DNA of 64,000 bases from Anodontia alba (lineage: Eukaryota > Mollusca > Bivalvia > Lucinida > Lucinidae), in the NCBI GenBank assembly GCA_964016985.1, contig OZ024827.1, positions 19,919,275 to 19,983,274 on the forward strand. The letters are read 5' to 3'. Shown in pieces: positions 1 to 10,826 of the stretch. The notes under the pieces are model-generated. The model saw only the letters and a program-made list of their open reading frames with translations, was not told the DNA's origin and did no database searches. A program made the translations under genes and the position numbers. Numbering within the stretch: position 1 is the stretch's first letter; the number at the start of each line of letters is the position of its first letter.

Positions 1-82
1 CCCATATAACACTGTGTGAGGTGTATGATGATCTGAAATTGTGCATTGCATGTCCCTCAGAGCATGTCCGCTCAGAGACATG

Positions 83-229
83 TTAAGCTCCAGATAAGAG
101 GAAAACATACGTTCAGGTTACTCATTAGAAGCACCTTGGTGAGGCGCTTCTAATGAGTACCCACAACACATGTTTTTATGGAGAAATAAGAAAAAATATC
201 AGTCTTATTTGGAACTATGGATCATGAAT
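83..229. repeat. Foldback A
   Basis: Left end GCTCCAGATAAGAGG, stem ACTCATTAGAAGCACC / GGCGCTTCTAATGAGTACCC, then GAGAAATAAGAAAAAATATC. The left arm is shortened. Confidence 0.75.
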
Positions 230-339
230 ACCTACACCTTTTCACTTGCCGCTGCCATGTATCATCTTATAATCCAATACTTGTTTATAGTGTGCCAGTG
301 CTCTCTGAAATGTACAGCTGTTTGAACAGAAGATTGATG

Positions 340-589
340 CTTTGCATGCTGGGTAAAAATTTCAGCTGACAACACATGACAAATTGATTATGTTTTTGTC
401 TTTCTCCACAAAACAGGTTTTGACATTTCATGCAAATTGTCTCCATTGGAGACAATTTGCATGAAATGTCTAAACCTGTTTTACTGGAGACAATTTACGT
501 GAACTGTCAAATCCTGTTTTCTGGGGAAAATATGAACAATATAATCAGTTTGTCGTCTGCTGAATTTGCCCAGAGAGTGATAAAGATTA
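340..589. repeat. Foldback C with an extra third arm
   Basis: Perfect apex around TGCAAATTGTCTCCATTGGAG..., then a second right arm (484-530) repeating GGAGACAATTTACGTGAACT. Ends GCATGCTGGGTAAAAATT and GCCCAGAGAGTGATAAAG. Confidence 0.8.
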
Positions 590-975
590 AGTTGACAGTA
601 CAGAAGATGGTATTAGCTTATATTTGTGTGGAACTTGTCTTTCCCAGTGATCATTGTCAGTAAGGTCAAGATATTAATCAGTGTCTGTGGAAAAACTGCT
701 GGAATTGTGACTTCTGTTTCGATGATTTGTGTAGGGAAGCATAATAGGATCAGATTAAGTAAGATTTCAGGAGAAAGTTTTGTTAGTTTTGCACCAAAAC
801 ATATCTTGTGGTGCTAATTCGAATGGCCTCGTAGAGGTACATGTACAGTGTAGTTCCAGTGTGTATCCAAAGATACAAGATATATTTTCATGCAAAAATG
901 ACCAGATAAAGTGAGAATTCAGAAGGTAATTTTTGATATTGTACATAAACAGCTTGTGGTACTCATTGGAATTAC

Positions 976-1016
976 CTTTTTTTTTTTTTTTTGCAAAAAA
1001 AAAAAAAAAAAAAAAA
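976..1016. repeat. Poly(T)/poly(A) hairpin-like tract
   Basis: T16-18 then GC then A20 or more. Low complexity. Confidence 0.8.
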
Positions 1017-1379
1017 TACTGAATTCGACCTAATTAACGCATGTACCCCTATGAGCACACAATCAAGCAATTCCATAGTCTTCAGAATACGGTCAGTGTA
1101 GTTTTTGTCTACTTCTTTATAAAGGCATATGTTGTGGGTACCCATTTGAATTGCATTGACATGTCAATGCAATTCAAATGAGTACCCACAACATATGCTT
1201 TTATAAAGAAACTCAGAAAAGAAATGGCATATACCTCATCAAATCAGCCCTTTGCTGATCGTTTTTTTTTTTAAAGGATACCCTTAGTTCGGTAGATACA
1301 TATTTTACCACAAGTTTTCCCAGTAATTTTGAAAAAAAAACTTAAGTGCATAGTGAGGTAATTAGGTTGAATACAGTAT
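1017..1379 (-). repeat. Foldback G
   Basis: Reverse copy: GAATTCGACCTAATTAACGC end, core CATATGTTGTGGGTACCCAT with TTGACATGTCAA apex, right end GGTAATTAGGTTGAATACAG. Confidence 0.85.
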
Positions 1380-1450
1380 CTTGTTATTACTTTCGTGATA
1401 GGGAGATTCAAATAGAGGATAAATGGAGAAACTTTCTACATAAATTTGCA

Positions 1451-1556
1451 ACTTTAACCTTTCACCCCTGAGCTTTATCATGCAAACAGTATAGATCCAT
1501 CTGGATCTATACTGTTTGCATAAGTATCCATTTTGGTTTGTTGGGCTGAAAGGGTT
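1451..1556. repeat. Short foldback with E-like core
   Basis: Stem GCAAACAGTATAGATCCA / TGGATCTATACTGTTTGC (1483-1519), flanked by AACCTTTCACCCC and GCTGAAAGGGTTA. Confidence 0.7.
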
Positions 1557-1673
1557 ACGATAAAATAACATTTGTTTCTTCTTTTCTGTAACACAGGGCT
1601 ATCTCACATGTGCCCAACTGAAGTTTTCAAACACATGAAAACCTTGTAAAAAATTGTGCTGGGCAAATAAAAC

Positions 1674-1890
1674 TACTAAACCCTTGTCCTGCTGAACCCG
1701 GATAGGCCCTGCCTTTGCAAACAGTGGAGATCCAGATCAGTTGGCTTCTGAAGAAGCCAGCTGATCTGGATCTGCACTGTTTGCCATTCAGTATTTGAAC
1801 TTTTATCAACAACTTAGATCAAGAAATCTGATTTGCTGAAAACTAGAAGTGGGCATGGCATCTTAATATATTAAGCAGGCCAAGGGTTAA
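1674..1890 (-). repeat. Foldback E (reverse)
   Basis: AACCCTTGTCCTGCTGAACC, core TGGAGATCCAGATCAGTTGG with GAAGAAGC apex, right end AAGCAGGCCAAGGGTTAA. Confidence 0.85.
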
Positions 1891-2191
1891 CTTACCCAGG
1901 AATTGCATAAAAGTTTTAGCAGACATACATTGCACCTTTTAAGAAAAAGACTTTTTACTTACTAGACAGTAGTTGTCCTCCACCTCCAATATTCGTCAAG
2001 CACTGACCTTGAAAATGAGGCCAAGGTCAAATCTTTACCTCAGTCATACAAAATGGTTGGTAGGCAACAGTGATTAGTACAACATCTCACAACTTATAAT
2101 GCAGCCTTTTCATAAAGATTGGAAGTAGGCGGCTAAAATCCAGAGGTAGACGGCCATGTACTATGGAGATTTACCAACGTTCCAATTAACA

Positions 2192-2379
2192 TTTAGCATG
2201 CTGGGTAAAAATTTCAGCAAACATATTGACATATTTCTCACTTTTCCTAGAAAACAGGCTTAGATGATTCCTTTGGAGACAATCTGCATGAAATGTCAAA
2301 GCCTATTATCTGGGAACAGTAAAAAAAATATTGTCAATTTGTTGTCTGCTGAATTAGTCCAGAGAGTGGTAAAAGCTAA
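2192..2379. repeat. Foldback C, diverged left arm
   Basis: TTTAGCATGCTGGGTAAAAA left end, GACAATCTGCATGAAATGTC right arm, AGTCCAGAGAGTGGTAAAAG right end. Confidence 0.7.
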
Positions 2380-2499
2380 TAAAAAGGAAGTAGAGGACTG
2401 ACTATGCTGGAAGAGCAGGAGGCAATTTAGCCTCCTGCCTCCTGCTAATGAAAAGGCTGACTATGTATCCATGTATATAAGTCTTGCAGTTCAAAATGC

Positions 2500-2690
2500 A
2501 TAGCTACAGATAAGAGGGGGTATCCACATAATTTTTTCTTATTTCTTGACGAAAACATATGTTGTGTGTACTCAATAGAAGCGCCTTGCCGAGGTGCTTC
2601 TAATGAGCACCCACAACGTATGTTTTTATTGAGAAATAAGAAAGATATCAGCATTTTTTGGATGAAAAAAGCACCTTATCTGTTGCTATG
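2500..2690. repeat. Foldback A
   Basis: ATAGCTACAGATAAGAGG to ACCTTATCTGTTGCTAT. Apex GCCTTGCCGAGGTGC. Confidence 0.85.
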
Positions 2691-2837
2691 AAAATTCCTT
2701 GAATATTCATACTGTAATTATTACAGTCAATACATTGTTAGAGAATTTGTGCTTAGAATATTAAAGGTGTCTGTTTATTGACGAGATAGTCATTATTTGG
2801 AACATCAGTCAGTTATGTCGACTGTTACAACAATTAG

Positions 2838-3180
2838 CATATTAACCCTAAGTATTGAGACAGGCAGGCCTGTGCAAACAGTGCAGACCCAGAACAGATT
2901 TTGTCCTGCTGAATAAATTGTGTGCCACTCCCATGTCTAATTTTCAGCCAGTCAGATTACTTGATCCGGATTTTTTTATATAAATTCACATACTTAATGG
3001 CAAACAGTGCAGATCCAGATCATTTGGCTTCTGAAGAAGCCAACTGATCTGGATCTACTCTTTTTGCAAAGGAAGGTCATATCCGGGTTCAGCAGGACTA
3101 GGATTAATACATTTTTGTGAAGAAATAAGAAAAATGTCAGTACTTTTTGGATGAAAAAACACACATTATCTGGAGTTCAG
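2838..3180. repeat. Chimeric chain: F left half, E, A right half
   Basis: F left shoulder and arm (2838-2903) stop near the apex. A complete E follows (2904-3106), then the right half of an A (3107-3180, GAAGAAATAAGAAAAATGTC to ATTATCTGGAGTTC). Three families are joined without spacers. Confidence 0.65.
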
Positions 3181-3267
3181 GGTCAGTCTGGGCATTCAGT
3201 CTGACAAGGACCTCTGTTTACTGGTATATTTTATAGTACTGTTTGATTCTGTTAGTGGGGAACCATG

Positions 3268-3443
3268 CATAGCCCCAGATAAAGCATTTTGTTTTATGAT
3301 CCAGAAAGTATGGGTATTTTTCTTATTTGTCCAAAAGACATATGTTGTGATACTTATTAGAAGTGACTCCGCGCAGCACTTTAATGAGAACCCACAATGT
3401 CTGTTTTTATAGAGAAATAAGAAAAATATTTACCTGATACCCC
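3268..3443. repeat. Foldback A, rearranged left shoulder
   Basis: ATAGCCCCAGATAAAGC, core ACATATGTTGTGATACTTAT, right arm GAGAACCCACAATGTCTG, then ACCTGATACCCCAC. A SINE abuts it. Confidence 0.7.
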
Positions 3444-3445
3444 AC

Positions 3446-3758
3446 TTGGTCTCGGTGGTTCAGTTGGATGCTCATCAGACTGGTGATCAGGAGGTCGGGG
3501 TTTGATCCCGGCCGTGTCCAGTAGCATTCTTTCAAAGAGATTGATCATGAAATACAATGTAATTTCTATGGTCATTTTCTTCCGTCTGCTGATATAAGAA
3601 AGGCAAATTATTGTCAGTTTCTGTTGAAAGAATGTGCACAAGTACTGGTTGACTGCTTAGAGGACTCAGCATGCCCAGGATAGTGTGGTTAGGTAAACTA
3701 ACTGCACTCAACATGATACTAATGGTCTGTATGAGGAGTAAAACATGAACACAAACCT
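3446..3758 (+). mobile_element. SINE type 1
   Basis: The tRNA-like head has B-box GGGGTTTGATCCCGG. The body includes GAAAGAATGTGCACAAGTAC and CTTAGAGGACTCAGC, ending in a diverged GTAAAACATGAACACAAAC tail. It abuts the right arm of an A element. Confidence 0.8.
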
Positions 3759-3858
3759 CAGATAACCACCACCTCTTTGTTAGCAGAAGCTTTGAACTAA
3801 GGACCTGATCAGACTTAAAAAATGTGCAATATGATTTGGGCCATCCAACATGAGAACA

Positions 3859-4100
3859 GGCCTATATAATTTTGACCCCCTTAAACCCCACTTTTATATG
3901 GTAAAACTAGGGTTTACAGGGGTATACATTATTTTTCTTATTTCTGCTCAAAAACAAAGGTTGTGGTAATGAGTACCCACAATCTATGTTTTGAGCAGGA
4001 TTATGAAAAATATCAGAATTTTTTATCTGAAAATTTTCCTATTTTGGTCGTAAAATTTTCAATATATAATATTTGAACGTAGACATGTTTTCATAATGAT
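3859..4100. repeat. Foldback H, apex deleted
   Basis: TTTTGACCCCCTTAAACCCC and GGGGTTTACAGGGGTATACA form an inner hairpin; the core then lacks its GCCTCGGCGAGGC apex. Confidence 0.75.
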
Positions 4101-4247
4101 AGCCTGTGTATGGCAATGATAGCCTATGTATGACAGAAGAGCCTTTTTTTTTTGCATCATTTTAGAATATTTATGGTAATGAAGACTTTCATTGAGAGCT
4201 TTTTATTCAGATTACCATTTCTGTGCCAGAATTATCTGTATTATAAC

Positions 4248-4462
4248 ATTTTAATCTTTACCACTCTCAGGGCTCATTCAGCTGATGATAAATTGGAAAT
4301 ATTTTTCTGATTTAGCCCAGAAAACGGGGTTTGACATTTCATGCAAACTGTCTCCATGAAAGACAGTTTGCATGAAATATCAAAACCCAATTTCTGGGAA
4401 AAATAAGAAAAATATTTCAATGTGTTGTCTGCTGAAAATTTTACCAAGAGTGCTAAGCATTA
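4248..4462. repeat. Foldback C
   Basis: TTAATCTTTACCACTCTCAG left end, near-perfect arms around GACATTTCATGCAAACTGTC, right end TACCAAGAGTGCTAAGCATT. Confidence 0.85.
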
Positions 4463-4529
4463 ACAGCATATTTATTTTAAAAACAGAAGTTGGCAGACGT
4501 TCTGTGGGAAACAAGGCAAATAGGCCATG

Positions 4530-4640
4530 CATGCAAAAAAGTGTCTTAGGACATATGCGGATAGGGAAAGCCCAGATCAGTCTGCACATCCACACAGTTC
4601 GATCAGGGCCTTCACTGTTCACAAGAAGAATCATTGGATA
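4530..4640. repeat. Foldback L fragment
   Basis: CCCAGATCAGTCTGCACATC and GATCAGGGCCTTCACTGTTC match the L copies at 12520 and 15733. Confidence 0.6.
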
Positions 4641-4740
4641 CTACAGAATGTACGAATGGAGAGCAAAAGCCAGGATGATACTTTGTGCTTATCCAGGATG
4701 ATCTGAATGCACTTTTTGTGTATTTCGAAGGCACTTTTTT

Positions 4741-4940
4741 CACAGCTAAAGATAAGAGGGGGTATCCACATATTATTTTTCTTATTTCTCCACGAAAACA
4801 TATGTTGTGGGTACTCATCTCATGTGGGTATGCATCTCGGCGAGGCGCTTCTAATGAGTACCTGCGACATATGCTTTTGTGGAGAAATAAGAAAGATATC
4901 AGCATTTTTCGGATGAAAAAATCGCCTTATCTGTTGCTAT
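4741..4940. repeat. Foldback A with unequal arms
   Basis: GCTAAAGATAAGAGGGGG to GCCTTATCTGTTGCTATG. The left apex carries extra bases (CTCATGTGGGTATGCAT). Confidence 0.8.
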
Positions 4941-4997
4941 GTTTTTTTGGGAAATCCAAACAAATGACAAGCATTTGATCCAGATCTGCATCACCAA

Positions 4998-5242
4998 TAT
5001 ACCGTATTCACCCTAATTATTGAGGCATCACCTTACCATACTTGTCCTAAAATTTGAAAAAGTCCACTTTTCTACCTGTCGATGACTTAAATATTGCTGC
5101 ATGTGTGGCAAACAGTATAGGCCCTGATCAGACACTGCAGAATATATGCAGCATTCTGCAGTATCTGATCTGGGTGTACACTATTTGCCTAGGCTTGTCT
5201 GTCCCAATTTATAGGAATATTACAGTATTTAAAAAAAAAAAA
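4998..5242 (-). repeat. Foldback F (reverse)
   Basis: ACCCTAATTATTGAGGCATC, TACCATACTTGTCCTAAAAT, core TATAGGCCCTGATCAGACAC, right end AATATTACAGTA. Confidence 0.75.
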
Positions 5243-5310
5243 ATCAGTGCTCAGTAGAAAGGAGAGTATGACATTTCTTCTACATGTGCATAAAAGCAAT
5301 TGTATATTCA

Positions 5311-5590
5311 TAGCTACAGATAAGAGGGGGTATCCACATAATATTTTTCTTATTTCTCCACAAAAACATATGTTGTGGGTACTCATTAGAAGTGCCTCAG
5401 TGAGGCACTTCTAATGAGTACCCACAACATATGTTTTCGTGGAGAGATAAGAAAGATATCAGCATTTTTCGGATGAAAAAAGCGCCTTATCTGTTGCTAT
5501 GGTATATTGGGACAGGATCCTAATCAGACAACTCCAGATCAGGGTCTACACTCTTTGCTACTCATTTAGTAACTAGTCAAATCAACACTA
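5311..5590. repeat. Foldback A followed by F right-half fragment
   Basis: A (5311-5500) is nearly perfect: stem CTCCACAAAAACATATG / CATATGTTTTCGTGGAG, apex GCCTCAGTGAGGC. Then a TATTGGGACAGGATC and CAGATCAGGGTCTACACTCT piece of F. Confidence 0.8.
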
Positions 5591-5596
5591 TTCAAA

Positions 5597-5905
5597 AGAG
5601 CCAGCTTCGATGGCTCAGTAAGATGCGGTGTTTGACTGGTGATCAGGTTGCGGATTCAATCCCTGACATGTCCAGCAACATTCTTTCATGGAGATTTCTC
5701 TGGTCATTCTCTCCCTTCCTCTGTCAGATTCAAGAATGGCAGTAAGTGTCACAGCTTCTGGCAAAAGAATATGCACCGTTTAAGTACTGGTTAACCACTT
5801 GGAGACTATGCCTACCCAGGAAAAGGTTTGGTTAGGTAAATTGCTCGTGCTCATGATGACCCTAATGGATTGACTGGGCTGTAAAACCTCAACACAAACA
5901 AACTG
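5597..5905 (+). mobile_element. SINE type 1
   Basis: GATGGCTCAGTAAGATG head, TGGTGATCAGGTTGCGGATT, body and full TGTAAAACCTCAACACAAAC tail are present. Confidence 0.85.
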
Positions 5906-6005
5906 TTTAAATGTTGTACGTTGAGTTACGGTTTACTGGTATTAATAACTAGAGAAAAATCATCATTCTAATTGACCATAACTCCCTTTGATTTAGAAGA
6001 CATGT

Positions 6006-6190
6006 TAAGAGTTTTGATGATAATTCTGGGATAACTTTCTCCAGTTCTCCATCAAAACATCCATGTAGTCGGTACTGATTAGAAATATGTTTTTGTTCCT
6101 AAGGGAAAGCACTTCTAATGAATACCCACAATGTATGTTTCTATGAAGAAAGAAATTTTTTTCAGGATTGTCACCAAATACTCCTTAATA
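6006..6190. repeat. Foldback B, diverged
   Basis: GTTTTGATGATAATTCTGGG left end, GATTGTCACCAAATACTCCT right end, A-type core with damaged apex. Confidence 0.7.
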
Positions 6191-6319
6191 TACAAGCCCT
6201 TTGGGAATGGTTTCTATGAAAGCATAAGAAAGAGCTTTGTTATATCTCTCAGATATTGTTGGACCACTGACCTTTATCAGATAAAAATGTTGTCACACAG
6301 AAGCCAGACTAACTGTATT

Positions 6320-6530
6320 AACACATAGAACTCTGGGTAAGATTTTCAGCAGATGAAATATAGCAATATTTTTCTTATTTTTCCCAAAAAACAGGATTTG
6401 ACATTTCATGCAAGTTGTCTTCAAAGGAGACAATTTGCATGAAATGTCACACCCTGTTTTCTGGGAAAAATAAGAAAAATATCAATTTGTCTTCTGCTGA
6501 ATTAGCCCAGAGAGTGTTAAAGGTTAAAAG
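6320..6530. repeat. Foldback C
   Basis: TTAACACATAGAACTCTGGG left end, stem CAGGATTTGACATTTCATGC..., right end GCCCAGAGAGTGTTAAAGGT. Confidence 0.85.
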
Positions 6531-6582
6531 ATTCGCTTGCAATTGACATGTAAATGCAATAGTGTTCTGCAGAATCAGAAAT

Positions 6583-6765
6583 GGCTTTAGGTATGAGGGT
6601 ATTTAGATAAATATATTTCTTATTTGTCCATGAAAGCATATGTTGTGGATATTCGTTGAAAGTGCCTCTTTGTGGTGCTTCAAATGAGTACCCACAACAT
6701 ATGTATTCATGGAGAAATAAGAAATATATTGATAATTTCTTGTTTAAAAAATATTAGTTAATCTG
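6583..6765. repeat. Foldback A
   Basis: TTAGGTATGAGGGTA left, core ATGTTGTGGATATTCGTTGA / AATGAGTACCCACAACATAT, right TTAGTTAATCTGGAGATATG. Confidence 0.75.
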
Positions 6766-6979
6766 GAGATATGGTAAAAGCCTCAAATGTTATCTGGACT
6801 ATATATATATGGACTCCTAATTTCACTAAGTCAAATAAAGGTAATTCTAAGTGACATTTCTGCCATTTAGACCCTGTTTGAAACACTAAGCCCAAGCATG
6901 GCTGTCTGAATAGTTTGGAGTATATTCATGTATTGTAACTTCTATTACTAAATGGCATAGCTTGATGAAATGTGTGTTA

Positions 6980-7140
6980 GGGCTTGAGATAAGAGTGGTA
7001 CCAGGAAAATATTTTTCTTGTTACTCCATGGAAACATATGTTGTGGGTCCTTATTAGAAGTGCCTTAAAAGCATTTTCTAGGAGAAAAAAAAAATGTCAA
7101 CAATTTTTATTTGAAAAAAGAGCCTTATCTGGTGTTATAT
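6980..7140. repeat. Foldback A with deleted right arm core
   Basis: GGGCTTGAGATAAGAGTGG to AGCCTTATCTGGTGTTATAT. The right stem is mostly lost. Confidence 0.7.
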
Positions 7141-7198
7141 GTTAATAGTAGGCTTCACAGTGAGAGGCAGCTCTAACATTTTTTGACATTTTGTCCAA

Positions 7199-7345
7199 AT
7201 TGTAAGGAACCAGTTCTAACAAGTACCCACAATCTATGTTTAGAGCAGAAATATAAAAAATATCAGAATTTTTATCTGAAAACTTGTAGGCTTTGGTGGT
7301 GAAATTTTCAATATATTTGAATAGGCGTGTTTCCTTAATGAACCT
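7199..7345. repeat. Foldback H, right half
   Basis: TTCTAACAAGTACCCACAAT then AGAGCAGAAATATAAAAAAT and TTCAATATATTTGAATAGGC, as in full H copies. Confidence 0.7.
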
Positions 7346-7349
7346 ATGG

Positions 7350-7580
7350 GGAGGAGGACATACTGATTTTAGTGTGGATCCCATTGCTGTTAGCCTGACA
7401 CTTTCTTGTATGCACAATATCTTGTGAACCAGTGGTTGGATTCTTCAGTCTGTCTTACCACATTTTCAGGGATATATAATTGGGACATAACAAAGAACTG
7501 ATTAGATTTTCAAGGTTACAGCAGTAGAAAAACTGAAAATTCACCGTTATTAAAGGGACATCTGTTTTCTCTGAAAACAC
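7350..7580. repeat. Dispersed tandem-type repeat P
   Basis: It shares ACTTTCTTGT, ATCTTGTGAACCAGTGGTTG and ATATATAATTGGGACATAAC with 59742-60260 and 62325-62595, so it is a dispersed family. Confidence 0.6.
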
Positions 7581-7807
7581 TGTTACTTGTTAGACCTGAA
7601 CTCGTCGTCGTCTTCATTTGATGTTTGTCCACATTTTTTCTTGCCTGAATTGCATGCAGAGACCAAATAAGGCACGATTTCTCATCAGCTTTTTAGGCAT
7701 CCACATTTAAGTTTTCAGAAGTTCGTATTTTGAAACCTTTGCTATTTGACTTCAAAGTTGGAATATAAATCCTTGGTACTGTCTGTAGAGCAAAAATGTT
7801 TATACCT

Positions 7808-7975
7808 GCTCATTTCCCTCTGGAGACCCCAAAAGGGTAATTGGCAAACAGTGTGGACTCAGATCAGACACTGCAGAATGGCACATCTGATCAGGGTCTC
7901 TACTGTTTGCAAATAGTTTAGCCTTTTCTTGGAAACATAGCCAAACACTTGTAATTCCAATATATAGTGTGTGTA
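7808..7975. repeat. Foldback J
   Basis: GGAGACCCCAAAAGGGTAAT, core GTGTGGACTCAGATCAGACA, then GCAAATAGTTTAGCCTTTTC and CCAATATATAGTGTG. Confidence 0.75.
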
Positions 7976-8130
7976 TAGGGTGGGCATCAGGGGGAGGGGG
8001 TGAAATGGGTTAAGGTCACTTATACCGGTACATAAATTCAGATGCTACAAAGAGTTCTTCAAAAAACAAAAAAAAAACAACGAAAAACTTTATTATCATA
8101 TTATCACCAACAGAACTGTTTGCATTTACT

Positions 8131-8368
8131 GTAACCCATTTTAACCCATTGTATACTGAATAAACTCTCCCACATAATATATTGGAAGAGTCCAGTTTCA
8201 ATTTTAGGTACGTCCGGCTATGAGATCTACATATTCCTAGAAAAAAATGGCTAAACTATTTGCAAACAGTGGAGACCCTGATCAGACGACGTGTTCTGCT
8301 GCATCTGATCTGGGTCTGCACTGTTTGCCAATTACCCTCTTATGGGTCTCCAGACTGCAATGGGTTAA
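8131..8368 (-). repeat. Foldback J (reverse)
   Basis: GTAACCCATTTTAACCCATT, ATATTGGAAGAGTCCAGTTT, core AACAGTGGAGACCCTGATCA, right end CTGCAATGGGTTAA. Confidence 0.8.
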
Positions 8369-8580
8369 ACCTGGCAGACCAAAACATACTTGTGCAGACA
8401 GTGTAGATCCAGATGAGACAGCTCATATAATCAGGTTCTACACTGTTTGTCATTCTGTTTTTTTTGTTTTTTTTTTTAATTTTGCACTAAAAAACTGTGC
8501 ATGTATTTGAGGCAGTGGACATGTCCAAAGTCAAAGATGGAAGAGTCCACTTCAGAAATTCAGGGATAAAAGGGTCAAAG
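8369..8580 (+). repeat. Foldback K
   Basis: CCTGGCAGACCAAAACATAC, core CAGTGTAGATCCAGATGAGA, then GATGGAAGAGTCCACTTCAG. The reverse copy at 23255 defines the family. Confidence 0.7.
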
Positions 8581-8699
8581 TGCCAAATTAATTCTCGGGG
8601 CATGACATTTTAATTTTTTTTTTTTTTTCAAGAAGAATTGTCTTAGAAAAAAGTTAGAAAAAAAAAATCATAAATTCATCACTTGATAATTCTAGGATA

Positions 8700-8936
8700 A
8701 ACATAATTTACTAAAATATTCAGATATCCATACTTGAGCAAACAGGGAAGACCCAGATCAAACTGCTTCTGAAGGAGTAGTTTGATCAGGGTCTACCCTG
8801 TTTGCCAGGTCTACCCTGTTTGCCATTGACATCCACCACATTTGAAACAAATCATCAGGAAATAAAATAGACTTGTTTAAATTTCAGGATAAGTATGGTA
8901 AGGAGTTGTCCATATATTTGTGATAAATGTGGTAAG
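8700..8936 (+). repeat. Foldback F with duplicated arm end
   Basis: Core GACCCAGATCAAACTGCTTC / AGTTTGATCAGGGTCTACCC. GGTCTACCCTGTTTGCCA is repeated twice (8798-8833). GGATAAGTATGGTAAGGAGT right shoulder. Confidence 0.75.
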
Positions 8937-9532
8937 AAATACCATATTTGGCCTAATTACTACACCAAGTGCACAGTCAAGCAATGCCATAGTCTTCAGG
9001 TTAATACAGCCAGTGAGCTTTTTGCCTGCTGCTTTATAAAGGATTATATGTTATGGATTCTTATTTGAATTGCATCAACTTTTCAATGCAATTCAAATGA
9101 GTTCCCACAGCAAAACAAACAAATGCTTTTATAAAGAAAATAGAAAAAATAAAACACAAAAAAAAACCATCCCACAAAATACACAAAATATAGCGTAGGT
9201 ATCATTTGATATGTCATTGGCTGATTTTTTTTTTTTGTAAAGTGTACCCTTAGTATAGGTAGGTACATATTTTACCACGTTTTTATGCCCCCAACTTCAA
9301 AGAAGTTGGAGGGGCATATTGCTTCTGGGTTGTTCGTCCGTCCATCCGTCCGTCCGTCCGTCCGTTCGTCACGCTTTTTGATGCATAGCATAACTTTAAA
9401 ACCGTGAATGCTACTGTTTTGAAATTTCATATATGGATTCCTCATGAAAAAATAGCTGACACGTATTTTTTTTCTTGACAGGATTATGCCCCTTTTCTGA
9501 GTTATGGCCCTTTGAAAAAATATGGATGCAAT

Positions 9533-10826
9533 CTTGTCAGCAAAATATCTCAAAAACTATTAAAGCTAGAGCCTTGAAACTTGATGAATAGACTGGTAGT
9601 GATGAGTAGACAACCTGATTAACTTTTGAAGAAATTTTGAAAAATACTTCTTGAGTTATGGCCCTTTGTAATTTTGGGCAATTTTACCTTGTCAGCAAAA
9701 TATCTCAAAAAGTGTTAGAGCTAGAGTCTTGAAACTTAGTAAATGGATTTGTAGTGATGAGTAGATGACCTGATTAACTTTTGAAGAAATTCTGAAAAAT
9801 ACTTCATGAGTTATGGCCCTTTGTAATTTTGGGCATTTTTATCTTGTCAGCAAAATATCTCAAAAACCATTGGAGCTAGAGCCTTGAAACTTGATGAATA
9901 GACTGGTAGTGATGAGTAGACAACCTGATTAACTTTTGAAGAAATTTTGAAAAATGCCTTTTGAGTTATGGCCCTTTGTAATTTTGGGCATTTTTACCTT
10001 GTCAGCAAAATATCTCAAAAACTGTTAGAGCTTGAGCCTTGAAACTTAGTAAATGGATTTGTAGTGATGTGTAGATGACCTGATTAACTTTTGAAGAAAT
10101 TCTGAAAAACACTTCATGAGTTATGGCCCTTTGTAATTTAGGGCATTTTAAACTTGTCAGCAAAATATCTCAAAAACTATTGAAGCTAGAGCCTTGAGAC
10201 TTGATGAATAGACTGGTAGTGATGAGTAGACAACCTGATAAACTTTTTAAGAAATTTTGAAATATACTTCTTGAGTTATGCCCCTTTGTAATTTTAGGCA
10301 TTTTTATCTTGTCAGCAAAATATCTCAAAAACTGTTAGAGCTAGAGCCTTGAAACTTAGTAAATGGATTTGTAGTGATGAGTAGATGACCTGATTAATTT
10401 TTGAAGAAATTCTGAAAAATACTTCATGAGTTATGGCCCTTTGTAATTTGGGGCAATTTTACCTTGTCAGCAAAATATCTCAAAAACTGTTGGAACTAGA
10501 GCCTTGACACTTGATGAATAGACTGGTAGTGATGAGTAGACAACCTGATTAACTTTTGAAGAAATTTTGAAATATACTTCTTGAGTTATGGCCCTTTGTT
10601 ATTTTGGGCATTTTTATCTTGTCAGCAAAATATCTCAAAAACTATTAGAGCTAGAGACTTGAAACTTGGTGAATTGATTGGTATATATTGGAAAAATATT
10701 TCATAAGTAATGGCCCTTTGTAAATTTGGGCAGGTTTCCCTTGTGAACAAAATATCTCAAAAACTATTGAAGCTGGAGCCTTGAAACTTGATGAATAGAT
10801 TGGTAGCGATGAGTAGATGACCTGAT
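9533..10826 (+). repeat. Tandem array, ~155-bp monomers in ~312-bp A/B dimers
   Basis: Monomers begin near 9533, 9688, 9845, 9999, 10157, 10313, 10467 and 10619. They alternate between type A (GACTGGTAGTGATGAGTAGA, ACAACCTG) and type B (GGATTTGTAGTGATG.GTAGA, TGACCTG). This gives a higher-order period of about 312 bp over the first six to seven units. The last units before the second head are more divergent. Confidence 0.88.

Noticed and set aside
976..1016. Poly(T)/poly(A) tract as a terminator or retroposon tail
   Set aside because: No retroposon body or target duplication was found next to it.
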